Below, in pieces: positions 1 through 10,578 of a stretch of 64,000 nt of DNA; within the stretch, counting starts at the first letter, position 1; each line of letters opens with the position of its first letter. Made by a program: the position numbers and the translations under genes. Location: positions 40,855,501-40,919,500 of the forward strand of contig CANTUV010000008.1 of assembly GCA_947685225.1 (NCBI GenBank), in the 5' to 3' direction. The DNA is from Garcia nutans. Taxonomy: Eukaryota; Streptophyta; Magnoliopsida; Malpighiales; Euphorbiaceae. The notes beneath the pieces are model-generated. The model was not told the origin of the DNA and did not search any database. It was given only the letters and a program-made list of their open reading frames with translations.

Positions 1-205
1 GCGGTGGCGGCTGCTATACTGGAGCTTGCCTCAACAATTCTACCATATGCCATAACCAAACCGGCGAAATCTCATCAGCTGCTAGTCTCTCTGGCACAAG
101 AACAGGTACCTCACCAGCTATCTCAACCCTAGCTCCATTTATACCCTCATCAGGAGCTACACTTTCAGCACTACTTTCTATGGACTAACGTGACTGAGAT
201 GCCAT
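1..205 (-). pseudogene. gag N-terminus of element A (cut by window edge)
   Basis: The minus strand from the ATG at 205 reads MASQS and continues with the same Gag start seen in B (13408), in the fragment inside F (34050) and in D (51135), including an AESVAP-type stretch. A TAG stop falls at codon 7, so this copy is not translatable from its own start. In chromoviruses Gag forms the virus-like particle; only the poorly conserved N-terminus is visible here. The rest lies left of the window. Confidence 0.75.
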
Positions 206-376
206 CACTACCTATATTTGCAAACATAGTAGAATATTACCTCATCAAAGATCAAAAACTGCCAGTGCCAATGCATGTATCTTATTTAAAAATCATGTTT
301 TAAAAACCAAAATTCTTTTTTCTTACAATTCACCTAGGATGAGAACCTCAAACCTAGGGTCTGATACCAAAAAAAC
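206..376 (-). promoter_or_regulatory. Leader and primer-binding site of element A
   Basis: This is the short untranslated leader between LTR and gag. The primer-binding site is at 358-369 on the minus strand. It matches the plant initiator Met-tRNA 3' end (TGGTATCAGAGC type) at 11 of 12 positions and lies 7 bp from the LTR edge, the same spacing as in D. Confidence 0.8.
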
Positions 377-2886
377 TGTAATACCCCTGTACCCCATATA
401 CGCACACCACATGTATCCACAGTATGTGATATACGTATACCAAATACAAGGATGTCACGAACCATTTTAAACAAACCAAACCAACTAAGAAAACTTTAAA
501 ACATTTAACTTACTATAGAAGTAATAAATGAAACATTCCTTATTAAAGTACATTTACATATATCTTCATTATCTTAAAAGTTCATCCAAAACATTTGTTT
601 AATATGCAGCGGAATATATATATACATATGCATCAAAATCAATATTTACAAAAATATAGAGTTTATACATGCTTGGCTGTTCGTTTATGATCTTGAAGTC
701 CAAAAATCAACACTTCACAAGGGATCACAAGGCTAGACTCGACTTGGTCTAGCTGAACTCTTCTGCTCAAACAAAACTACCCTGTTACCTATGCGATAAA
801 TCATAATGGTACTAAGCCATAGGCTTAGTGGTACAAACCATGATGACAATATAATTCAAATGTAATGCAAATATCAAACTTTCAAGAATTAGAAACAATA
901 TACAAGGATATCATATTTGATAACATTAAATCTCATTATATTATTCAATTGTTTCATCATTCATGATTCACATTTAAAGCAAAGACAAGCATGGGCCCAA
1001 AAAAAACTAATATGCCATTCAAATTCTAGAGTTAATATTTTGGTCCAATAATCACATTTATCAAGCCCGTAGGCGAATCATTATCACAATGAGAAACATC
1101 TCATATGTAACATCCCAACTAGGCTTCAAGGACTAGGCCCAACCAAGCTTCAAGGGGAGCTCAGCATCAACCCAACTTGGCTTCAAGGACCAAGCCCAAC
1201 CCAGCTTCAAGGGATTGTTACCTTTAGGCATGCCACCAATAACAAAACTCTAAAAATTGAATAACATACTAGGCACACAATTCTTGCATTATTTTATTAT
1301 CAATTCCATTCTCATTTTCTCATAATCATATAGGCACAATGCCTCAATATTTCATTTACATCATTATAACCAACGTCAATGGCTTCAAATTTCATCATTT
1401 GAGTGCACATCACAACTTACATTGTTCATATATTTTGAATCCTCAACATATAATTCACATAATGCATATAATACAAATCATGGCACCATTCTCATATATC
1501 AACAATATAATAGGTAACCTAACACATTTTCCAACCAAATGTGTTAAGTCCCACAATCATGTAAATGTATGCAATCATGTAGAGTTTGTACTTACCTCTA
1601 GGAGCAACTCACACCAATTCCAAACTCCTCTTCTAAGAATCCTTCAACACTTGGATTAGGGAAACTCAAATCTCTTCAAAACCTAATCCAAAGGTGATTA
1701 TACACACTCAATTAGTAATACTAATAATGAAATAAGGATAAGATCTAACTAGGGCAAACTCTACACATGGCAGGCTCAACAACACGGGCGTGTCCCTGAT
1801 CGTGCCCTAAACCCACATCACAGAAACTTTGACACACTCAGTGACATGGCCGTATACTGTACTTGCCAATTCTCCCCCAACACAGTGGCTATAACACGCT
1901 CAGTGACATGGGCATGCCACTGGACGTGTTAATACTACTTCAACATAGAAGATGTGACACGCTCAGTGACATGGGCATGTCACTGCTCGTGTCACCCACA
2001 TTGAAAATAGAACCAACGAGAAGCCCAAGGACATTTCCGAGCTACTGGGCGTGTCAATCCAAAAACCTGATTCGACACCATCAACACCAGATCCAACAAT
2101 GAACTTTCTTTACCATTTCCCATTCCAAACAAACTTAACCAAATACATCAATAAAATATAATAAACTTGCATAACATCAAAACAACTCAATTTCATGCAT
2201 CAAACACAAATCACAATCATAACCATATTTACAACTGAACACATACACAATCCACAACTCTTGCTTTCTTCACCAAACCTAACATTTACTTCAATCCAAC
2301 CCCAAAATCAAAGTCAAATAGACCAAACAATCTCAAACATACAAAAATCAATTAAGAAAACATCTACAACAACCATACACCAAACTCAAATACACAAACT
2401 CCAAAAGAAAACAAAGGAACAAGTTGAAAACTTACCAAAAGTAAAGAAAATCCTTAGAATTCCAACTTGATCACTTGAAACACCCTTCAATCTTGAGTGA
2501 AGAATCACAAAATCTCTCTTTTCTTCTTGCAAAAGTGATGGCCGACAAACCAAGAAGAAAGAAGAAGAAGATGATAGGAAAGTCAAACCAAGCCACCTCT
2601 CTTAACCACAAAATCATCTTTTAATATCCACCAAGCAATTAAATATTATAATAATAAATATCATCTTCCATTTACATTAATTCCCATTTTAAATAATTAA
2701 TATATCTTTTGACCTTAAATAAATGTTGACTTGTATATGTTGTATATATCTTTATATACACAACATATACACACTCCTCTTTCCTTCCTTATCTTCCCAC
2801 TTAATCATATATACACTTATAACATTTAATCCAAATACAATAATTAACATTACCAAAACTTTTAGGGTATAGTTTGGGATATTACA
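377..2886 (-). repeat. Tekay LTR, 2.5 kb, shared by A and B
   Basis: Bounded by tgtaatacccc at 377 and gatattaca at 2886, so it has the TG...CA ends of an LTR. It is flanked by a primer site on the left and a polypurine tract on the right. It aligns with the LTRs at 13592-25720 and 34222-36807 and, in reverse, 48546-50963. Internal structure includes an AT-rich palindrome near 2735-2772, a repeat array at 1775-2075, a repeated gcttcaagg motif at 1120-1215 and a hairpin pair near 785-835. Short reading frames inside it have no recognisable product. Confidence 0.9.
1775..2075 (-). repeat. Minisatellite with CACG-N2-CGTG cores inside the LTR
   Basis: Degenerate copies of a unit of about 62 bp contain gacacgctcagtgacatgg and a core such as cacgggcgtg (1783-1792). 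The same array is clearer at 35585-35945 and is present in B's LTR around 14700-14970, where element E splits it. Confidence 0.75.
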
Positions 2887-2900
2887 ATTCTCCCCTTCTA
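2887..2900 (-). other. Polypurine tract of element B
   Basis: The minus strand reads tagaaggggagaat immediately before the LTR edge at 2886. This is the position and composition expected of the plus-strand primer in reverse transcription. Confidence 0.8.
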
Positions 2901-2931
2901 TAAAAAATTTCATCCTCGAAATTATCTGATC

Positions 2932-4010
2932 TCAAGTTTGAAACATCTGGGGATACTGGTCTCGCATCAGTTGCTCACTTTCCCAAGTTGCCTCTTCCTT
3001 AGCATGATTCTTACAAAGACCCTTCACAAGTGGCACTTTCTTATTTCTCAACTCTTTCACTTTATGTGCCAAAATAGCCACTGGTTCTTCTTCAAAAGTC
3101 AGATCCGGACTCACCTCAATAGATTCTACTGACAAAACATGAGATGGGTCTGATATGTACCTCCTCAACATAGAGACATGAAAGACATTGTGAATTCTAT
3201 CCAATTCAGGCGGCAAAGCGAGTTGATAAGCAACTGGTCCAACTCTCTAGTACCTCATAAGTCCAATGAAACGAGGACTCAACTTCCCTTTGCGGCCAAA
3301 TCTCAAAATTTTCTTCCAAGGAGACACTTTTAAAAATACTTTATCTGCAACATTGAACTCTATGTCTCTTCTCTTCAAATCTGAATAGGATTTTTGTCGA
3401 TTTGAAGCTGCTTTCAACCGATCCCGAATTATCTTTACTTTATCTTTCGTTTCTTTAATCAAATCAGGACCAACCAACTTACCTTCTCCAACCTCATCCC
3501 AACATAGAGGTGTCCTGCATCTTCTACCATACAATGCCTCATAAGGTGTCATTCTAGTACTGGACTGATGACTATTGTTATAACCAAATTCCATTAATGG
3601 CAAGAATCTATCCCAACTCCCAGAGAAATCAATGACACAGCTTCTCAACATGTAAACTCTTCCAAAACCTCAAAGTAAACTGGGGATCTCGATCAGACAC
3701 TAAAGAAATTGGGACTCCATGTAACTTTACTATTTCACTGATATACAGTTCAGCTAACTTCTCAAGAGAATAGTCCATCTGAACTGGAAGAAAATTAGTT
3801 ATCTTCATCAATCAATCATCAATCACCCAAATGGCATCATGCTTCTTCTGAGTTAATGGCAAACCAGTCACAAAATCCATCGTTACTCACTCCCATTTCC
3901 ACTCAGGCACTAATAAAGGTTGGAGCAAACCTGTTGGAACTTGGTACTTGGCCTTTACTCTCTGACAAGTGAGACATTTCGATACAAATTTTGCTATGTC
4001 CCTCTTCATC
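2932..4010 (-). pseudogene. B pol 3' end: integrase copy 2 and chromodomain
   Basis: Reading down from 4010, the remnant starts inside the integrase zinc-binding region (CLTCQ near 3965). It continues through the core (VSDRDPQF near 3690) and the integrase C-terminus, and ends in a chromodomain with LRNKKVPLVK and EEATWESEQ, stopping at 2932. Chromodomains of Tekay elements are thought to direct integration to heterochromatin. Stops and frameshifts interrupt the frame, and about 90 bp of the catalytic core is missing near 3640 compared with copy 1 and element D; that gap covers the stretch holding the catalytic Glu. This is the second of two integrase copies; the join is at about 4010. Confidence 0.8.
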
Positions 4011-4870
4011 CACAGAGACACTTTGAGTAATTCTTTATCTCCCATACTTAACTTTATATCCTTCTTTTTCAAATATGTATAGGATTTCTGTCGATCTGAA
4101 GCTGCTTTCAAATGACTCCGTATCAATTTCACATTTTCTTCTGTTTCCTTAGTCAAATCAGGACCAACCAATTTACCTTCTCTTACTTCATCCCAACACA
4201 AAGGTCTTCTGCACCTTTTGCCATAAAATGCCTCATAAGGTGCCATCCTAGTACTGGACCGACGACTGTTGTTGTTCGCAAACTCAATTAATGGTAAGAA
4301 TCTATCCTAACTTCCACTGAAATTAATGATACAACTCCTAACATATCCTCTAGAATCTGTATCACTCTCTCTGACTGTCCATCTGCCTAAGGATGGAAAG
4401 TAATACTAAAATGCAATTGTGAACCCAATGCATCTTGTAAACTCCTCTAAAATCTCAATGTAAATTGGGGATCTCAGTCTGACACCAAAGAAACTGGGAC
4501 TCCATATAACTTCACTATTTCACTGATATACAGCTCAACTAACCTCTAAAGTGAGTAATCCATCCGAACTGGAAGAAAATGAGTTGTCTTTATCATCTGA
4601 TTAGCTATCACCCAAATTTGCATTATGCTTCTTCTGGGTCAAAGCCAATCCAATCACAAAATCCATCCTCACTCGCTCCCATTTCCACTCTAGTACTGAC
4701 AATGGCTGAAGAAACCAAGAAGGAACTTGGTGCTCAACTTTCACTATCTGGCAAGTGAGACATCTGGACACAAATTATGCTATGTCCCTTTTCTTACCTG
4801 ACCACCAATAATATTGTTTCAAATCTTGATACATCTTGGTACTACCAGGGTGTATAGCATAAAATTACTG
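4011..4870 (-). pseudogene. B pol: integrase copy 1, duplicated and decayed
   Basis: This is a further integrase remnant directly upstream of copy 2. It contains the zinc-binding end (CLTCQ near 4755), the core and a C-terminal part with KRCRRPLCWDEV near 4200, then breaks off after KVSLW at about 4015, where copy 2 begins. The shared segment starts 786 bp apart in the two copies. The copies differ at many residues, so this is either an old tandem duplication or a recombinant between two related elements. Numerous stops make it non-functional. Confidence 0.75.
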
Positions 4871-5816
4871 ATGTGCTTCCTCTAATATCATCCTCTTCAA
4901 TCCTGCATCATCAGGAATACACAATCTACCTCTATACCATAGACTATTATCATCTCTCAAATGAAAGTCTCGACTCTCCCCCTTTTTGTAATCTAACACA
5001 ATCTTATAGATCTTCTCATCTGCCAACTGGGCTTCCCTAACCTAATCTAACAACACTGGTCTCAATTGCAATTGAGCCATCAATGTACCATCATCACAAG
5101 AGTCAAATCTAGCATGCAACGCTCTCAACTCAACAAGCAACAAGAGTGAATAAGCAATCAAACCTTCCAAACACTTCCGACTTAAGGCATCAAGAACAAT
5201 ATTTGCCTTGCCAGGATGATAACCAATTAAACAGTAGTAGTTTTTAATAAACTCTAACCATTGTCTTTGTCTAAGATTCAACTCTTTCTAAACACCCAAA
5301 TCCTTCAAACTCTTATGATCAGTATAAATGAAACACTTCTCCCCATACAAGTAATGTTTCCAAATTTTCAAAGCAAATACTATTGCTACTAACTCCAAGT
5401 CATGAGTTGGATAATTCAGCTCATGTGATTTTAACTGTCGAGATGCATAAGTAGCAACTCTATCCTCCTACATCAAAAGACAACCTAAACCACTATGTGA
5501 AACATCACTGTATATCACATATGGTTTACCTTCCACAGGCAGAGTAAGAACATGAGCCTAAGTCAACATCTCTCTCAACTGCTTAAAACTTGTCTGACAC
5601 TGATCTGTCCACACAAATCTAACTCCTTTTCAAAGTAATCTGGTGAGTGGTGTAGCTATCATAGAAAAACCCTACATAAATCGATGATAATAACTTGCCA
5701 AACTAGAAAACCTCTAACCTCTATCACAGTCTTAGGTGGACTCCAATTTAAGATAGCCTCAACTTTACTCAGATCAACTCTAATACCCTCTGTTGATACC
5801 ACATGGTAGAGAAAAG
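4871..5816 (-). pseudogene. B pol: RNase H and connection region
   Basis: Decayed coding sequence links reverse transcriptase to integrase. The recognisable piece is at 5042-5281, with the RNase H end marked by YHPGKANIVLDALSRK and the following linker ending LRPVLLD. Upstream, around 5290-5560, traces of the RNase H core are visible in broken frames. RNase H degrades the RNA of the RNA:DNA hybrid. Many stops are present. Confidence 0.7.
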
Positions 5817-6600
5817 TTACTTTATCAAGCCAAATTCACACTTAGATAACTTAGCATACAACCACTTCTCTTTTAAAATCTGTAATACAACCCACAGATG
5901 CCTATCATGATCCTTCCCATTACGCGAATACACCAAAATATCATTAATGAAGACCACCAAAAACTGATCTAAGTATGGTCTAAACACTCTATTCGTCAAA
6001 TCCAAAAATGATGCTTGTAAATTCATCAATCCAAAGGGCATCACTAGAAACTCATAATGTCCATACCTCATGCGGAAAGCTATCTTAGGTACATCTACAT
6101 CTCTAACTTTCAACTGATGATATCCTGATCTCAGATCAATCTTAGAGAATACTGTCGCTCCCTTTAATTGATCGAAGAGATCATATATCTGGGATAATGG
6201 ATATTTATTCTTGATGGCCACCTTATTCAACTGTCTATAATCAATATATAATCTCAAAGTACCATCCTTCTTCTTCACAAACATGACAGGTGCTCCCCAC
6301 GGAGAAACACTAGGATGAATAAATCCTTTATCAAGCAATTCTTGTAACTGTACCTTCAACTCCTTTAATTCTACAGGTACCATCTGATAAAGGGTAATAG
6401 AGATAGGAGTGGTACCAGGCAACAAATAAATACCAAACTCTACCTCTCTTTCAGGAGGCACCCCCCGGCAACTCATCAGAAAAAACATCTAAAAATTTGG
6501 CAACTGTAGGTATGCTATCAAGCTGGGACTCCACAACTCTAGTATCTACCATGTGATCAAGATATGCCTCACATCCCTTCCAGATCATTATCCTAGCTGA
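5817..6600 (-). pseudogene. B pol: reverse transcriptase remnant
   Basis: A 223-residue open segment (6488-5817) covers most of the reverse transcriptase: SPWGAPVMFVKKKDGTLRL, the DYRQLNK motif, FSKIDLRSGYHQL and VMPFGL. The catalytic box reads FINDI where active Ty3/gypsy enzymes, including D here, have F-[VI]-D-D. One of the two catalytic Asp residues is thus replaced by Asn. A frameshift separates this segment from the upstream part. Confidence 0.85.
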
Positions 6601-6794
6601 AACAACTGAAATAAACATGGATGAAAGATGTTTATGCTCACTAGATACCATTACATCTCTACTATCACGTGTACTTAAAGTAACACATTTCTATTTATAG
6701 TCTACCATAGCCCCATGTTTGGATAACCAATCCATGGCCAAAATAAAATCATACTCCCTAAAAGGCATCTCAATTAGGTCACCCAGAAACTTCT
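6601..6794 (-). pseudogene. B pol: end of protease and linker to reverse transcriptase
   Basis: The minus strand holds the C-terminal part of the aspartic protease (a MDWLSKHG motif near 6730) and the linker with YLDHMVDTRVV. The coding sequence is cut at 6794 by the solo LTR and resumes at 9704. Confidence 0.75.
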
Positions 6795-9703
6795 TGTAAT
6801 ATCCCAAATTTTTTTTGAAAATTTCTAATTTTTGGAAATTTGATAAAATATATTATAATTAAATTGGATAAATTAAATTAATGATTTAAATGGAAAATGA
6901 AAGGATTTTAAGTGAAAAAGTATAATTTGTATGTGCAATATACCAAACATATACTTAACATATACATTAGTCAACTCTTTTAAAAGAAAAGTCAAAAGTC
7001 TAAGGGTAAAATAGTAATTAGACCTTATAAACTTAAAATTATTTAAATAAATTAAAAAAATTATTTTTGGTTGGAAGAGGTAATTTGGGGTTTTAAAATA
7101 ATTAAATAATTATTTATTTATTAAAATAAAATAATATTTATATATGGTCATATTTTTTTAAGTGGAAAGAAAGAGAAAATTAAAATTAGTCTTCTTCTTC
7201 TTCAAAAAAAGAAATTCCATGGCCGTGGGAGTGATTTTTCTTCATCCAAATAATTATTTTGACAAGAATTTTCAAGAATTAATTGAAGTTTTGGTGGATT
7301 TCCAATGGGTTAGTAAGCTTCTTTTCTTAATTTTTGATTTTCTATGAAAGTATGAATATGTGGATTTTGGAATTTTCTATTAGCATGATTTAATTGTTTA
7401 ATTGGGTATGAATGAAGCTATTTTGATTAATTATTAATGATTTTCAAGTTAAATGGAAGAAAGAATTAAGTTTGGAATGAATTGGGTGAAGATAGAGAAT
7501 TTAGGATTAAGGAAAATTTGGATTCATGTGTTTTAATTGTACAAATTGATTCCAAATGTGTTTTTTTGATGCATAAACAAGGATTTTAAAGTCAAATGGT
7601 AGATTTGGTTAAGTTTGGTTGGTGTTTGAGAATGGAAGTGTGATTTAGGTTTTTGGAAAATGATTTTTTCAAAGTTGTTGAATTGTATAATTTTATTGGT
7701 TTAATCTTGTTGTTTGGTGATATAAGTGATGAATATAAGCTTAAAATGATTAATGGATTGTGTTTGGATGGAAAACCTTAAATGGGGGAAGGTTATGCCA
7801 TTTTAGGGTTTTGTGTATAAGAGTGTGTTTTTGTAATGTAAATGGTTTAAATGTATTAAAATATGTTTCTAATAATATAAATATACTTATTATATTAAAA
7901 TGAATGGCCTAGTATGAGAATCCAAAGTTAAAGTAAGGTTAGCCTTAAATTTTGGATTTTTGCTTGGATGTGGTTTAATTATGGTTTAATATTGGAAATG
8001 CCATTAAATGTGATACTAAATGATTATTTGTTATTACATTTGGTTTAGGCATTGAGGAAGGTTGATTTGCTTCATCCAAGTGGTGAAGGGCAAGTTGGAA
8101 GGATAGGATTGGAGGTTGTTTTAAGCTTGTTTGGTTGCTATTTGAGGTAAGTACAAACTTTGAATACATTGGTTATGTTTGCATGACATTTGGGTTTAAC
8201 ACATTTTGGTTGGAAAAATGTGTTAAGCTACTTGATACATTGGTTATGTATGAATAATGTGCTATGACATTTGTAATGTCATATATGTGTTAAATGCATT
8301 GTGAAAAGCCATTGATAATGGCTAAATTGTGAAAAATGTGAAATATGTGTATTATGTGAAAATGACCCAAAGTGTTTGGGTAATGCCATTTGTTGTGTAT
8401 GCATTAAGTGCATTGTTAAAAAGTCATTGGTATTGGCTAGATTACATTAAATGTGATTAATATGTAAATTATGTTGAAATACCAAAAGTAATTGGGTAAT
8501 GTGTTGCAAATGCAAAAATGTGATATAATGTAATGAAATATGTGGAAACATAATAAAATAAATTGATATCGATATAAATGAGAAATATGAATAAACTGTG
8601 TGCCTAGTATGTTATTCAATTTTTAGAGTTCTGTGTTTAGCAGCATGCCAATGATTTACCTATGGGCTATACGCTGAGCGTCACTGTGAAAATATTTTTG
8701 AGGTAAAATGACCGGGTCATAAGCCTCAAAAATAAGTCCTTGAAGCTGGGCTGGGTGAAATGACCGGGTCGTAAGCTAAGACCTAGTTGGACTATTACAT
8801 TGATATTATAGACCAAAACATGGTGTCATTATATAGATATTACATGGTGTCATTATAGACCAAAACAGTAACTCTGAAATTTGAATAGCATATTATTTAA
8901 CTTTGGGCCCATGTTTGTGTTTGTTTTTATGTGAATTGTGGATTGTGAAATATTTGAAAAGTATGAGAAAATGGAATGATGCGATATCCATATGCATTGT
9001 GCATTGGCATTGCATTTGAGTTTTATTGTTATCAGGCTTGTATTACTAGGCTTCTGGCTTAGCACGATTGTTTACATCGCGCAGGTGATAGGGTAGATTT
9101 GGCTGAACCGGAGAGTTCTTCTAGACTAGGTCGGGTCTAGACTTGTGGTTGTGCTTGTAGAGTTGATGTCAAGATCAGAAACACTATCAATAGCATGTAT
9201 ATATTTTATGTTATTGTATATTTTGGGTATTATGCATATTATATCATGTTTTTTGATTTTATGTATTGTAAACTATAAAGAATGTTTGGGTTAAGTTATT
9301 TGAAATGGGGGTATAAATATATTCTAAATTATATATATATATATAATTGTTTGAGAAACTTGGTGAAATTGAGGAGTATGGGTGAAATGGTGATTTGAAA
9401 TTATTTGGGAGTGTTTTCTGATGCATGTTGTGTTTTTGCTAAATTTTGGGATGTCCAAATTACAGAATAAACTCTGGAGAATTTTTCCCAGAGATTTTCA
9501 TATAAAATGCTTATTTTGGGTTCCTATAACAAGTAAAGAATATTTATATACTATTTAATTTTATTTATTTAGTATTTGAAATTTTAAATCAGAAATGTGA
9601 AATTTTTTATTAAACTGGTCTGTGATATTTTTGTACCATATATGCATATTTTACATATCCTGGAAATATATATTGTGCATATATAGGGTATAAGGGTGTT
9701 ATA
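6795..9703 (+). repeat. Solo Tekay LTR inserted in B's protease
   Basis: A 2.9-kb segment starts tgtaatatccc and ends gggtgttata (final CA mutated to TA). It has no internal region, primer site or polypurine tract. It is in the same family and orientation as the D LTR, sharing the start, the gtgtgcctagtatgttattc-type stretch near 8600 and the hairpin pair near 9050-9085. It interrupts B's protease frame exactly between 6794 and 9704. The flanks cttct and ttcct look like a decayed 5-bp target duplication. It lacks the CACG-N2-CGTG array of the other Tekay LTRs. Confidence 0.85.
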
Positions 9704-10578
9704 TTCCTCATCCTGGACAACAACTGGACTATCTCGGTGCACCCTACTAACTACAACACTATGCCCCAAAGGATTTGTAACCAAAACATCAAATCTTGGG
9801 GACTCAGAATGCAAATCATTCACAGAAAATATGGATGTACTAATGTATGAATGAGTCGGCCTAGGGTCTATTAATGCAAGAACTGAAATACCAAATAGAG
9901 TAAAAGTACCGGCTATCACATCTAAAGTATCCGGCTACCTCTGCATCACATAAACCCATTGTGATGGACCTACATCCTCTGATCTACTTCTTGCTATAGA
10001 GCGTCCTCTTTTACCAAACCCTGATTAACCACCTCTACCAAAACCTCTGCCACCATGACTCCCTCTGACACTAGGTCTAGAAATTATTGTATCTGTATGT
10101 CTATCATCTAGTAGATCTGGATAATTTCTAATAAAATGGTATGGTGATCCACATTTATAACATACTGTTGGTCCACCTATTCTCCAGCTAACACCTCCAT
10201 GTACTTTACCACAATGAACACAGGTAGGTGGAATAGGCCTCTGAGTCACTAGGGTCAAAGCACTAGCCACTGAGGCTGCAGGTCTCTGTCTCTTCTATTG
10301 TACTAACTTACCAGGTTGTCCCTGACTCCTACTAAACCTCTGAGGATATCCCCCTCAGCCTCTCTTCGATGATGAAGAACCTGCCTCACCTTGGGGTCTC
10401 CTACCTCTGCTCTCCTCAACTCTAGTTGCCGCTACAAGTCCCAGTGCCCTCTCTACACTCATCATAGCTGCAACTAACTAAGAGAAATCCTGATACTGGG
10501 AACCTACCACAAAACACATGATAGAGTGTCTCAGTCCCTCCTCAAACCTCCGGCATTTATCAATCTCATATGATATAT
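9704..10578 (-). pseudogene. B gag C-terminus and protease start
   Basis: Reading down from 10578 are the Gag segment FEEGLRHSIMC, a zinc knuckle near 10165-10120 and a Gly/Arg-rich tail. The protease follows (LALIDPRPTHSYIS near 9860). The knuckle reads CYKCGSPYHFIRNY, so the last Cys of the CX2CX4HX4C pattern has become Tyr. The protease active site reads DPR rather than a D-x-G triad. At least one stop lies near 10025. The frame is cut at both ends, by the solo LTRs at 9703 and 10579. Confidence 0.8.
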
